Shown: positions 11,095-19,861, numbered from the stretch's first letter. The stretch: DNA of 44,427 nucleotides from Marinimicrococcus flavescens (GCA_029211145.1 JARGEQ010000002.1:1-44427); one strand, 5' to 3'. Notes: generated from the letters alone by a model not told the origin. A program made the numbers and translations.

Positions 11095-12051
11095 ATGGAC
11101 GGGGACGCGGAAGAGGCTGTGGGCCGGGCACTCGAAAGGCCCACCCACTTCCCGCCCCGCTTGTGGTGGCGCGTGGCAAAGGGCGCTGGCGTCGATACGC
11201 TCAACGACAATGTGCCGTTGATCGCCGCCGGGTGCGCCTTCTACACGCTCCTCGCGATCTTTCCGGGGATTACCATCCTGGTCTCGCTCTACGGCCTGCT
11301 GTTCGACGTCGCCACCGTCGCGCCGCAGCTCGAGGCGCTGCGGCCACTGCTCCCCGACCAGGCCTTCGCGATGGTGGCCGACCGGGTGCAGGCGGTGGTG
11401 AGCAAGCCGCAGGCGACGCTGGGCTGGGGTCTCGCCCTGAGCTCGGCGCTGGCGCTGTGGAGCACGGCTGCCGGCGTGAAGTCGATGATGACCGCGCTCA
11501 ACATCGTCTATCAGGAGCCGGAGCGCCGGAACTTCATCCAGTTCTCGCTGATTGCCCTGCTCTTGACCCTGGGCGCGGTGGTCGGCGTGATCGTGACGCT
11601 GACCGTCGTGGTCGGGCTTCCTGCCCTCTTGAGCTTCGCCTGGCTGGGCCGGCTGGGCGAGGTGCTGGTGACCCTGCTCTCGTGGACGCTGCTGGGCGCC
11701 GGCCTCGTGCTGGGGCTGGGGGTGCTCTATCGCTATGGCCCCAGCCGGCGGCACGCCAGGTGGCGCTGGATCACGCCCGGCTCGCTGGTGACGGTCATCC
11801 TCTGGCTGCTCGTGGCAGCGCTCTACTCGTTCTACGTCGCCAACTTCGCCGCCTACGACGCCACCTACGGCCCGCTGGGTGCCGTCATCGGCGCGATGAT
11901 GTGGTTCTACGTCTCGGCCTTCGTGATCCTGTTCGGCGCCGAGATCAACGCCCAGCTCGAGCTCCACACGAGCCGGGACACAACCGTGGGCCCCGACCGC
12001 CCCATGGGGCAGCGGGGCGCCCATGTCGCCAACACCGTGGTCGGGCGCTGA
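11095..12051 (+). CDS. YihY/BrkB family inner-membrane protein
   Basis: A 318-residue polytopic membrane protein of the YihY/virulence factor BrkB family, often mislabelled ribonuclease BN. The N-terminal DNVPLIAAGCAFYTLLAIFP segment and the late TYGPLGAVIGAMMWFYVSAF with LFGAEINAQLE are family hallmarks. About six membrane helices are visible. ATG at 11095 is chosen; a TTG two codons earlier is possible. The gap to the DUF3618 stop is nine bases. Function in the family is unsettled (transport or envelope integrity have been proposed). Placement in a stress-promoter operon favours an envelope role. Confidence 0.85.
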   Translation: MDGDAEEAVGRALERPTHFPPRLWWRVAKGAGVDTLNDNVPLIAAGCAFYTLLAIFPGITILVSLYGLLFDVATVAPQLEALRPLLPDQAFAMVADRVQAVVSKPQATLGWGLALSSALALWSTAAGVKSMMTALNIVYQEPERRNFIQFSLIALLLTLGAVVGVIVTLTVVVGLPALLSFAWLGRLGEVLVTLLSWTLLGAGLVLGLGVLYRYGPSRRHARWRWITPGSLVTVILWLLVAALYSFYVANFAAYDATYGPLGAVIGAMMWFYVSAFVILFGAEINAQLELHTSRDTTVGPDRPMGQRGAHVANTVVGR

Positions 12052-12084
12052 GCAGCGCCGCCCGCGCCCTTCGGAGAAAGACGC

Positions 12085-12159
12085 ATGTACAACATCTTCT
12101 ACATCATCGGCGTGGTCGTCGTCATTCTGGTGATCCTCTCGCTGCTCGGCATCACCTGA
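12085..12159 (+). CDS. 24-residue single-TM membrane peptide
   Basis: A tiny gene for a protein that is almost entirely one membrane helix. It starts MYNIFYIIG, continues as a Val/Ile/Leu run and ends LLGIT. GGAGAAAG stands about five bases upstream of the ATG. It follows the YihY gene by 33 bases on the same strand and ends 10 bases before the facing ccmC stop, so it fits as the last cistron of the stress operon. Short peptides of this appearance seem to recur in alphaproteobacterial genomes, though I cannot check homologues. Its function is unknown. Confidence 0.6.
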   Translation: MYNIFYIIGVVVVILVILSLLGIT

Positions 12160-12169
12160 GCCACGGCCG

Positions 12170-12892
12170 TCAGGCTCGCCCTTCCGCCCCCAAGCGCAGA
12201 TTGGCGAGCCGGCGCTCGGCCAGCTGGGCGCGGATGCGCAGCACCAGCACGGCCACGAAGAACAGCTTGAAGAAGCCCATCATCGTGAACAGCGGCCACA
12301 GCATGCTGGGATCGATGGTGGGGCCATCCAGCCGCACGATGCTGGCGGGCTGGTGGAGGGTGTTCCACCAGTCGACCGAGAACTTGATGACGGGCAGGTT
12401 GACCAGGCCCACGAGGCCCAGGATCGAGGCCGCCCTCGCGCCGCGCTGCGGGTCCTCGAAGGCGTCGTGCAGGGCCATGTAGCCCAGATAGAGGAAGAAG
12501 AGGATCAGGACCGAGGTGAGCCTCGCGTCCCAGACCCACCAGGTCCCCCACATCGGCTTGCCCCACACCGAGCCGGTGAACAGCGCGATGGCGGTGAAGC
12601 AGGCGCCGATGGGGGCTGCGGCCCGCGCCGCCACCTCGGCCATCGGATGCCGCCAGATCAAGCCGGCAGCGCTGCCCGCGGCGACGCACAGATAGACGAA
12701 CATCGCCATCCAGGCCGCCGGGACGTGCACATACATGATGCGCACGGCCTCGCCCTGCTGATAGTCGGGCGGCGCCACCACGAGGGCCAGCCACAGCGCC
12801 AGCGGCGCCAGAAGGGCGGCACCGCCCGCCGCCCAGGGAAAGACGGCGTCGGCGATCCGCTGGAAGCGGAGGGGGTTGGCGAGAAAGTGCAT
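12170..12892 (-). CDS. ccmC: Cytochrome c maturation haem handling protein CcmC
   Basis: A 240-residue, six-helix membrane protein that receives haem and, with CcmA, CcmB and CcmD, loads it on the chaperone CcmE in the periplasm (System I). The tryptophan-rich haem site WGTWWVWD is at 115-122. The flanking histidines are His56 (YVHVPAAW) and the one in NTLHQPASI. The start at 12892 (MHFLANPLRF) matches family starts; an upstream ATG would add 11 unrelated residues. It lies 37 bases after ccmB. No ccmD follows, because the next DNA is a convergent gene. Confidence 0.95.
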   Translation of the reverse strand: MHFLANPLRFQRIADAVFPWAAGGAALLAPLALWLALVVAPPDYQQGEAVRIMYVHVPAAWMAMFVYLCVAAGSAAGLIWRHPMAEVAARAAAPIGACFTAIALFTGSVWGKPMWGTWWVWDARLTSVLILFFLYLGYMALHDAFEDPQRGARAASILGLVGLVNLPVIKFSVDWWNTLHQPASIVRLDGPTIDPSMLWPLFTMMGFFKLFFVAVLVLRIRAQLAERRLANLRLGAEGRA

Positions 12893-12929
12893 GGGTTCGC
12901 TTCTGCTCGTGCTGCCGATGCGCAAGGGT

Positions 12930-13613
12930 CTATTCGAGGGCGAGCCGCAGGGCCGCTGCCGCGGCGAACGGCGCCAGCGCCGCCGACACCAGGAGCATGG
13001 CTCCCAGGATCAGCAGCTGCGCCGTGCCGCCCAGCCCCATCAGGGCACCCTCGGCAGCGCTCACCCCGAAGATCAGGACGGGAATATAGAGCGGCAGGAC
13101 GAGGAGCGCCACGAGCGCACCGCCGCGCCTGGCGCCCAGCAGCAGGGCGGCACCGATGCTGCCCACCAGCGTCAGGGTCGGCGTGCCCAGCAGCAGCGTC
13201 AGCGGCAGCACCAGCATCGCCTCGGCGGGCATTGCCATGAGGACCGCCAGGAGCGGCGCCACCAGCACCAGCAGCAGCCCGCCTGAGAGCCAGTGGGCGG
13301 CGCACTTGGCGAGCACCACCAGCTCCAGCGGCACCGCCGCCAGGGCCAGCTGCTCCAGCGAGCCGTCCTCGAAATCGCTCTGCCACAACCGGTCGAGCGA
13401 CAGCAGCACCGAAAGCAGCGCCAGGACCCAGATCACCCCGCCGCCGATCCGCGCCAGGATGTCGGGTGCGGGCCCTACGCCGAAGGGAAAGAGCGAGAGC
13501 GCCAGCACGAAGAACAGCACGCCCAGAAGGGTCTCGCCGGCGCGCCGCCGCGCAAGCCGCAGATCCCGGCGCAGCACCGCCAGGAGCGGTCGCATCATCG
13601 AAGGCTCATCCAT
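12930..13613 (-). CDS. ccmB: Haem exporter membrane subunit CcmB
   Basis: A 227-residue permease subunit of the CcmAB ABC complex, which with CcmC releases holo-CcmE. It has an N-terminal basic stretch (RRDLRLARRRAGE) and six hydrophobic segments. The conserved cytoplasmic SLDRLWQSDFEDGSLEQL lies after the second helix, a CcmB landmark. The start overlaps the end of ccmA by eight bases (ATGGATGA), indicating coupled translation. Confidence 0.95.
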   Translation of the reverse strand: MDEPSMMRPLLAVLRRDLRLARRRAGETLLGVLFFVLALSLFPFGVGPAPDILARIGGGVIWVLALLSVLLSLDRLWQSDFEDGSLEQLALAAVPLELVVLAKCAAHWLSGGLLLVLVAPLLAVLMAMPAEAMLVLPLTLLLGTPTLTLVGSIGAALLLGARRGGALVALLVLPLYIPVLIFGVSAAEGALMGLGGTAQLLILGAMLLVSAALAPFAAAAALRLALE

Positions 13614-14232
13614 GAAAATCGATCACCAGCGGATCGGGCACCGCGACGTCGCCGTGGGTCGCCAGCACGCAGATGCCGCCCGCCGCCCGGTGCGCGCCGA
13701 TCGCAGCCTCGAGCCGCGCGCGGCTGGCCCGGTCGAGCCCCACGCCGGGCTCGTCGAGGAGCCACAGCTTTCTCGGCGCCGCCACGAGCCGCGCCAGGGC
13801 CAGGCGGCGGCGCTGGCCTGCCGAGAGGAAGCGGCCGGGGCTGGAGGCCAGGGACTCCAGGTCGAACGCCGCCAGCGCGGCGGCCAGATGCTCGCCGGTG
13901 CCGCCCAGCAGCTCGGTGGAGAAGGCCAGGTTCTCCTCGGCGGTGAGGGTGGTGGCGATGGCGTTGCCGTGGCCCACATAGTGGAGCCGCACATGGTGCG
14001 CCGGCAGGTCGGCCGCGACCGCCTCCCCTTCCCACAACAGCCGGCCGCCGGCCGGGCGCAGCAGGCCGGCCAGCATGCGCAGCAGCGAGGACTTGCCGCA
14101 GCCGTTGGGCCCGCGCAGCAGCAGCGCCTCGCCCGGCGCCAGGGCGAAGCTCAGCTCCTCGAAGACGAGGCGGCCGCCGCGGGCGCAGGCGAGGGCTTGG
14201 GCGGCGAAAAGGGCGGGCTCAGCTGACGGCAC
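13606..14232 (-). CDS. ccmA: Haem exporter ATP-binding subunit CcmA
   Basis: A 208-residue ABC ATPase. Walker A is GPNGCGKSS (41-49), the signature is LSAGQRRRLALARL and Walker B is KLWLLDEPGVGLD. A late His follows in VLATHGD. The GTG at 14232 is chosen because it gives the normal CcmA length and starts just before the first beta strand. It overlaps the end of the upstream CoA ligase by 14 bases, so the ccm genes may be read from the ligase promoter as well as from a local one. Confidence 0.93.
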   Translation of the reverse strand: MPSAEPALFAAQALACARGGRLVFEELSFALAPGEALLLRGPNGCGKSSLLRMLAGLLRPAGGRLLWEGEAVAADLPAHHVRLHYVGHGNAIATTLTAEENLAFSTELLGGTGEHLAAALAAFDLESLASSPGRFLSAGQRRRLALARLVAAPRKLWLLDEPGVGLDRASRARLEAAIGAHRAAGGICVLATHGDVAVPDPLVIDFHG

Positions 14233-15469
14233 GTCTGTCGTCGATGACCTTGCCGTCGTTGGGGAGGCTCCCGGGCGCCACCAGCTCGACCTCGGCACGC
14301 ATGCCGGTGATGCCGCGCACGCTCTCGGCGATGGCCGAGGCCAGCCCCTCGGGCCGTTGCCCCGCCTCGCAGACCAGCCGCATCCGGTCCTTGCCGTCGG
14401 CGGCCTCGACGATCAGCCGGGCGCGCGCCGCCTCGGGGTGGCGGCGCAGCAGCTCGGCGATCTGGCGCGGCTGGACGAACATGCCGCGCACCTTGGTGGC
14501 CTGGTCGGCGCGGCCCATCCAGCCGCTGATGCGCATGTTGGTGCGCCCGCAGGGGCTCTCGCCCGGCAGCACGGCGGAGAGATCGCCGGTGGCGAAGCGG
14601 ACCAGCGGATAGTCGGGGTTGAAGGCGGTGACCACGATCTCGCCCACCTCCCCTTCCGGCACCGGATCGCCGGTGCCCGGCCGGACGATCTCGACGATGA
14701 TCGATTCGTCGACGATGAGCCCGTCGCGGGCGCTGCTCTCGTAGGCCACCAGGCCGAGATCGGCGGTGGCGTAGCACTGGCAGGCGTCGATGCCGAAGCC
14801 GGCCTTCAGCCGCTCGCGCTGCGCCGGCGGGAACGCCTCGCCCGAGACCAGCGCCTTGGTGATCGAGCCCATGTCCAGGCCGAGCTCGCGACCTTTCTCC
14901 AGGAGGATCAGCAGGAAGGAGGGCGTGCCCACATAGGCCGCCGGGCGCACGTCGGCGATGATGCGCGCCTGCTGCTCGGTGTGGCCGGTGCCGCCGGGGA
15001 TCACCGGGCAGCCCAGCGCCCTGGCACCGCCCTCGGCCATCGAGCCCGCGGGGGTCAGATGGTAGGAGAAGCTGTTGTGGACGATCTCGCCGGAGCGGAA
15101 CCCGGCCGCGAACATGGCCCGGGCGAAGCGCCAATAGTCGTGGCGCACGCCCTCGGGATCGTAGATCGGGCCGGGCGAGGCGAAGATCCGGGCGAGCCGG
15201 CCTATGGGCGTGGCCATCAGCCCGCCAAACGGGCGCTCGGCCTGCTGGCGCTCGGCCAGATCCGACTTGCGCACCACCGGCAACCGCGCCAGCGCGGCGC
15301 GGTCGCCCACCTCGTCCGGGTCGACGCCCGCCAGGTGGCGCGTGAAGAAGGGCGCGTTGTCGAGGGCGTGGCGGATGAGGCCCGGCAAGGCGTGAAACAT
15401 CGCCTGCTCGCGCTCGGCGGCAGCGCGAACCTCCTGGCGATCGTAATAGATGCCTCCGGACTCCGGCAT
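14219..15469 (-). CDS. Phenylacetate-CoA ligase-like (PaaK family) adenylate-forming enzyme
   Basis: A 416-residue adenylate-forming enzyme of the PaaK branch, which activates an aryl or related carboxylic acid to its CoA thioester using ATP. Visible family segments are SYHLTPAGSMAEGGARALG, PGGTGHTEQQ, YATADLGL in place of the usual Y-G-x-T/S-E, and RFATGDLSAVL before the C-terminal lid with GRADQATKVRGMF. ATG at 15469 has GGGAGGGG about seven bases upstream; two earlier ATGs lack this. It follows the liv genes after 143 bases and probably acts on the imported acid. The exact substrate is uncertain and need not be phenylacetate. Confidence 0.85.
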   Translation of the reverse strand: MPESGGIYYDRQEVRAAAEREQAMFHALPGLIRHALDNAPFFTRHLAGVDPDEVGDRAALARLPVVRKSDLAERQQAERPFGGLMATPIGRLARIFASPGPIYDPEGVRHDYWRFARAMFAAGFRSGEIVHNSFSYHLTPAGSMAEGGARALGCPVIPGGTGHTEQQARIIADVRPAAYVGTPSFLLILLEKGRELGLDMGSITKALVSGEAFPPAQRERLKAGFGIDACQCYATADLGLVAYESSARDGLIVDESIIVEIVRPGTGDPVPEGEVGEIVVTAFNPDYPLVRFATGDLSAVLPGESPCGRTNMRISGWMGRADQATKVRGMFVQPRQIAELLRRHPEAARARLIVEAADGKDRMRLVCEAGQRPEGLASAIAESVRGITGMRAEVELVAPGSLPNDGKVIDDRRAVS

Positions 15470-15536
15470 CGCTGCTGCCCCTCCCGGCCGGCCTCGAGAC
15501 ATGCTCGCCGGCGATGCGTACAATCAACCAGCTTCG

Positions 15537-15565
15537 GCAATAGCGGCCCGCGCCCTCCGTGACAA
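15537..15565 (-). promoter_or_regulatory. Candidate sigma-70 promoter before the PaaK-like gene and ccmABC
   Basis: On the minus strand TTGTCA (15560-15565) and TATTGC (15537-15542) are separated by 17 bases. Starting near 15530 it would give a leader of about 60 bases to the chosen ATG, which also supports that start. Confidence 0.4.
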
Positions 15566-15612
15566 TGCGTGTGCGCAAGACCGCATCCGGCGCTCGGGCC
15601 GCGCTCCTTGCC

Positions 15613-16428
15613 TCAAAGCCACCGCTTGCGCCGCTTGTAGCTCTTGATGTCGCGAAAGCTGCGCCGCCCCGAGGAGCTCATGCCGAGATAGAACTCCTTG
15701 ACGTCCTCGTTGCTCCCGAGGCTCGCGGCATCGCCGTCGAGGACCACCCGGCCGTTCTCGAGAATGTAGCCGTAGGTGGCGTAGCGCAGGGCGATGTTGG
15801 TGTTCTGCTCGGCCAGAAGCAGGCTCACCCCGCTCTCGCGGTTGAGCTGGGCCACGATCTCGAAGATCTCCTCGACCAGTTGCGGAGCCAGGCCCATGGA
15901 GGGCTCGTCCAGCAGGATCACCCGCGGCCGCGCCATGAGCGCCCGGCCGATAGCGCACATCTGCTGCTCGCCGCCCGAGGTGTAGCCGGCCAGCGAGCGG
16001 CGGCGCTCGCGCAGCCGGGGAAAGTAGCCGTAGACCATCTCGAGATCGGCGCGTATCGCCGCCGCCCCGTCCTTGCGGGTGAAGGCGCCGGTGAGCAGGT
16101 TCTCCTCGACGGTGAGGTGGCCGAAGCAGTGCCGGCCCTCCATCACCTGGATGCAGCCGCGCCGCACCAGCTCGTTGGGGTCGAGCGACTGCACCTCGTC
16201 CCCGCCCAAGAGGATGCTGCCCTTGGTGACCTCGCCGCGCTCGGCGCCGAGCAGGTTGGAGACCGCCTTCAAGGTGGTGGTCTTGCCCGCCCCGTTGGCG
16301 CCGAGCAGCGCCACGATTCCGCCCTCCGGCACGGTGAGGGAGACGCCCTTGAGCACCAGGATCACGTGGTCGTAGACGACCTCGATATTGTTGACCTCGA
16401 GGATCGGCGAGGCGGACGTGGCGCTCAC
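15613..16428 (-). CDS. livF: Branched-chain-type ABC importer ATPase LivF
   Basis: A 271-residue ABC ATPase of the LivF type, one of two cytoplasmic motors of the importer. Walker A is GANGAGKT (43-50), the signature is YTSGGEQQMCAIGRAL and Walker B is RVILLDEPSMGL. The end is extended by a basic tail (RRSFRDIKSYKRRKRWL), a feature I associate with LivF copies found beside CoA ligases rather than with true leucine importers. It lies 27 bases after the binding protein and is the last liv gene of the run. Confidence 0.9.
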   Translation of the reverse strand: MSATSASPILEVNNIEVVYDHVILVLKGVSLTVPEGGIVALLGANGAGKTTTLKAVSNLLGAERGEVTKGSILLGGDEVQSLDPNELVRRGCIQVMEGRHCFGHLTVEENLLTGAFTRKDGAAAIRADLEMVYGYFPRLRERRRSLAGYTSGGEQQMCAIGRALMARPRVILLDEPSMGLAPQLVEEIFEIVAQLNRESGVSLLLAEQNTNIALRYATYGYILENGRVVLDGDAASLGSNEDVKEFYLGMSSSGRRSFRDIKSYKRRKRWL

Positions 16429-16455
16429 TGGCGTCTCCCGGGCGTCAGGACAGGC

Positions 16456-17772
16456 TCACCCGCAGGGCTCCGCCCGCTCGGGCCAGGGCTGGTTGGCCTG
16501 GACATAGTCCCTGGCCGCCTGCTCGAGGAGCGGGCGGACCACGTCGGTCATCGGCTCGAACCATTCCGAGGCCGGCTCCCAGCGCTGGCCGTTCCACTGC
16601 TGCACATAGACCGGGTTGTGGCCGGAATGGTCCTCGCAGGTGATCTCGAGCGGCTTCATGAAGCCCTCGAGGCCGATCTCCTTGAGGCGCGCCTCGGTGA
16701 TGTTCAGGTTCTCGAAGCCGCGCCGCACGTCGACCGCGTCCACCTCCTTCTTGCCGGTGAGCTCCTGCGCGGTGCGGATCGCCTCGGCGATGAAGACCGA
16801 GTTCATGACGCCGCGGTTGTAGAGGTTCTCGCCCACCTTGTCGGGGCTCGCGACCTTGCTCTGCCCCTTCTTCACGACATGCTCGAGAATGTCCTGGATG
16901 GCCCCGTAGTCGGCGCCCACGCCGTGGAAGTTCAGGGTCTTGTAGCCCTTGGCCCCCTCGCCCGCCGGGCGTGCGTCGTCGTCGCCGCCGGCCCACCACA
17001 CGCCGATGAACTTCTCCATGGGGAAGCGGATCTTGGCGGCCTCCTTGACCGCCGTGGGGTTCATCGCCCCCCAGCCCCACATCACCATATAGTCCGGCCG
17101 GTCGCGGCGCACGTTGAGCCACTGCGAGGACTGGTTCTGCATCTGGTTGCCCGGCACCGGATACTGCACCAGCTCGTAGCCGTAGTTCTGCGCAAGCTGC
17201 TCGAGCAGCGGGATCGGCTCGCGGCCGTAGCCGGCATCGAGATAGATATAGCCGATCTTCTTGCCCTTGAGCGCGTCGAGGCCGCCCTCCTGATCGGCGA
17301 TGTACCTGATGATCGCCGAGGCGCCGTCCCAGTAGGTATCGGGCGGGTTGAAGATCCACGGAAAGGTCTCGCCCTCGGCCGCGGCCGAGAGGCCGTAGGC
17401 CATGGAGAGGACGGGTATCTTGTCCACCGAGGCCTTGGGGATGAGCTGGAGCGTGATGCCGGTGGAATAGGGGTTGTAGACCAGCGCCCCCTTGCCCTTG
17501 GTGCTCTCGTAGCACTCGACGCCCTTTTGCGCGTCGTAGCCGGTCTCGCACTCCTCGATGGCGATCCGCACGCCGCCGATGCCGCCGTCGCGCTCGTTGA
17601 GCATCGCCAGATAGTCGTGCATCCCGTCGGCGATGGGGATGCCGGAACCCGCATAGGCGCCGGTACGGTAGGTGAGCAGCGGCACGTAGAGGTCCGCCAG
17701 CACCGGCGCTGCCGGCGCCCCGGCCGCAACGGCCAGCGCCGCGGCACCGAGAAGGGCCTGTCGAAGTCGCAT
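16456..17772 (-). CDS. Periplasmic substrate-binding protein of the liv-type importer
   Basis: A 438-residue type I periplasmic binding protein (Peripla_BP_6 class). The signal peptide covers about 1-26 (MRLRQALLGAAALAVAAG, with cleavage after an Ala in APVLA-DLY). The mature start DLYVPLLTYRTGAYAGSGIP and GMHDYLAMLNERDGGIGG follow the family pattern. Its position between livM and livF shows it serves this transporter. The ligand cannot be read from sequence; the flanking CoA ligases favour an aromatic, fatty or dicarboxylic acid over leucine. Confidence 0.9.
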   Translation of the reverse strand: MRLRQALLGAAALAVAAGAPAAPVLADLYVPLLTYRTGAYAGSGIPIADGMHDYLAMLNERDGGIGGVRIAIEECETGYDAQKGVECYESTKGKGALVYNPYSTGITLQLIPKASVDKIPVLSMAYGLSAAAEGETFPWIFNPPDTYWDGASAIIRYIADQEGGLDALKGKKIGYIYLDAGYGREPIPLLEQLAQNYGYELVQYPVPGNQMQNQSSQWLNVRRDRPDYMVMWGWGAMNPTAVKEAAKIRFPMEKFIGVWWAGGDDDARPAGEGAKGYKTLNFHGVGADYGAIQDILEHVVKKGQSKVASPDKVGENLYNRGVMNSVFIAEAIRTAQELTGKKEVDAVDVRRGFENLNITEARLKEIGLEGFMKPLEITCEDHSGHNPVYVQQWNGQRWEPASEWFEPMTDVVRPLLEQAARDYVQANQPWPERAEPCG

Positions 17773-17802
17773 CCTCGAGCCTCCCTTTATGATGGGCCGC
17801 CC

Positions 17803-18879
17803 TCAGTAGGGGAACGGCCAGGTCCGCATCTTCTGCTTGGCGACCTGCCACAGTCGCGCGAAGCCGTGCGGCTCGGCAATGAGAATGAAGATGATGAGGC
17901 CGCCCACCAGCATGAAGCTCACATGCTCGACGGTGGCAGCGCCGATATCGAGCCCCAGCGTCGCCGGCACGGCGCGGATGACGATCGGCAGGATCCAGAT
18001 GAAGGCGGCGCCCATGAAGGAGCCCAAAAGGCTGCCGAGCCCGCCGATGATGACCATGAAAAGCACCTGGAAGGAGACGTTGATCCCGAAGGACGACGCC
18101 TCGGCAGCGCCCAGCCACAGGAACACCATCATCGCCCCGGCCACGCCGCAGTAGAAGGAGGAGACCGCGAAGGCCAGGAGCTTGGTGCGCAGCAGGCGGA
18201 TGCCCATGAGCTCGGCGGCGATGTCCATGTCGCGGACCATCATCCAGGAGCGACCGATCCGCCCGCGCACGAGGTTGGAGGCGAGCCAGGTCATCAGCAC
18301 CACCAGCGCCAGCACCGCCATGTAGCGGGCGAGCGGCGTCGCCGTGGGGCCGGTGAGCACGATGCCGAAGGCCTCGCGGGTGGGCACCTCGATGGCACCG
18401 CTGGCATTGTAGTTGTAGAGCCAGCCGATCCGGTTGAAGCACCAGTCGAGGAAGAACTGCGCGGCGAGCGTCGCCACCGCCAGGTAGAAGCCCTTGATGC
18501 GCAGGCTGGGCAGCCCGAAGACGAACCCGATCCCGGCCGAGAAGAAGCCCGAGAGCAGGATCAGCAGCAGGACGTTCACCTCGGGGAAGAAGGTGGTGAG
18601 CTTGTAGCAGGCATAGGCGCCTACCCCCATGAACGCCCCGGTGCCCAGCGACAGCAGGCCGGCATAGCCGGTGAGCAGGTTGAGCCCGATCGAGGCCAGG
18701 GCGAAGATCAGGAAGGGGATCATGATGGTGTTGATGAAGAAGTCGTCGGCCAGCAGCGGCACGGCGAGGGCTGCCACCAGCGCGATGGCGGCGAGGCCGA
18801 TCCGGTCCTGGCGCAGCGGAAAGATCGCCTGGTCGGCGGCGTAGCTGGTCCTGAACTGGCCGGTCTCGCGATAAAGCAT
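17803..18879 (-). CDS. livM: Liv-type importer permease LivM
   Basis: A 358-residue permease with eight to ten hydrophobic helices. The cytoplasmic loop segment GRSWMMVRDMDIAAELMGI is the LivM-type coupling helix that contacts the ATPases. GGLGSLLGSFMGAAFIWILP near the end is also characteristic. It lies 12 bases after livH and 30 before the binding-protein gene. Confidence 0.92.
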   Translation of the reverse strand: MLYRETGQFRTSYAADQAIFPLRQDRIGLAAIALVAALAVPLLADDFFINTIMIPFLIFALASIGLNLLTGYAGLLSLGTGAFMGVGAYACYKLTTFFPEVNVLLLILLSGFFSAGIGFVFGLPSLRIKGFYLAVATLAAQFFLDWCFNRIGWLYNYNASGAIEVPTREAFGIVLTGPTATPLARYMAVLALVVLMTWLASNLVRGRIGRSWMMVRDMDIAAELMGIRLLRTKLLAFAVSSFYCGVAGAMMVFLWLGAAEASSFGINVSFQVLFMVIIGGLGSLLGSFMGAAFIWILPIVIRAVPATLGLDIGAATVEHVSFMLVGGLIIFILIAEPHGFARLWQVAKQKMRTWPFPY

Positions 18880-18891
18880 CCGCCCGCCTCC

Positions 18892-19851
18892 CTAGACCCG
18901 CTCGATGATGCGCTCGCCGAACAGCCCCTGGGGGCGGACCAGCAGGAAGGCCAGGGCGATGAAGTAGGCGAGCCAGCCCTCGATGCCGCCGCCGATCATG
19001 CTGCCCCAGTAGATCTCGCCGATCTTCTCGCCCACCCCGATGATGAGCCCGCCGACGATGGCGCCGGGCACCGAGGTGAGCCCGCCCAGCACCAGCACCG
19101 GCAGGGCCTTCAAGGCCACGATCTGGAGGGCGAAGCTGACGTCCGAGCGGGCCCCCCACATGATCCCGGTGGCAAGCGCCACGATGCCGGCGGCGAACCA
19201 CACGATGGCCCAGATCTGGTTCAGCGAGATGCCCACCGAGAGAGCCGCCTGGTGATCGTCGGCCACGGCGCGCAGCGCCCGGCCGATCCGGGTGTTCTGG
19301 AAGAACAGGCCCAGCGCGGTCATGAGCACGACGGCGATGACGGCGGCAGCGATGTCGATCTGCTGGAAGATCACCAGCCCGCCCATCACCTCCCAGGCAT
19401 AGGAGCCGGTCGGCAGCAGGAGCTCCTCGGTGATCATCACCTTGGGCTCGCCACCGAAGATGAACTCGCCGAGCCCGATCAGGAAGTAGGTGAGGCCGAT
19501 GGTGGCCATGAAGAGGATGATGTCGGGCTGGTTGACCAACGGCCTCAGCACCAGCCGCTCCACCCCCAGCGCCAGACCCAGCATGATGAGCACGCAAAGC
19601 GCCAGCGCCAGGAACGCCGGGACGCCAGCCTCGTAGAGTCCCACCAGCGAGAGGGCGGCGAACACCACCATGATGCCTTGCGCGAAGTTGAAGACGCCCG
19701 AGGCCTTGAAGATCAGCACGAAGCCCAAGGCGATCAGGGCATAGAGGATGCCCGAGACGAACCCCTCCCACAGGACCTGCAGGAAGAAGTCCGGCAGCTC
19801 GGCCATCTGCACGAAAGGGTCGATCAGGATGAGGTAGAGGATCTCGCCCAT
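18892..19851 (-). CDS. livH: Liv-type importer permease LivH
   Basis: A 319-residue permease. The segment LWEGFVSGILYALIALGFVL opens the membrane domain, FNFAQGIMVV follows it, and the coupling loop reads TRIGRALRAVADDHQAALSVGI. The GGLTSVPGAIVGGLIIGVGE motif near the end is typical of LivH. It is separated from livG by 10 bases and pairs with LivM to form the channel. Confidence 0.92.
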   Translation of the reverse strand: MGEILYLILIDPFVQMAELPDFFLQVLWEGFVSGILYALIALGFVLIFKASGVFNFAQGIMVVFAALSLVGLYEAGVPAFLALALCVLIMLGLALGVERLVLRPLVNQPDIILFMATIGLTYFLIGLGEFIFGGEPKVMITEELLLPTGSYAWEVMGGLVIFQQIDIAAAVIAVVLMTALGLFFQNTRIGRALRAVADDHQAALSVGISLNQIWAIVWFAAGIVALATGIMWGARSDVSFALQIVALKALPVLVLGGLTSVPGAIVGGLIIGVGEKIGEIYWGSMIGGGIEGWLAYFIALAFLLVRPQGLFGERIIERV

Positions 19852-19861
19852 CCGCCGCTCC

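Noticed and set aside
15555..15565. TGTCACG on the minus strand, resembling an ECF41 -35 element
   Set aside because: No CGTC occurs 16 bases downstream. The same bases are better explained as a sigma-70 -35 with TATTGC.
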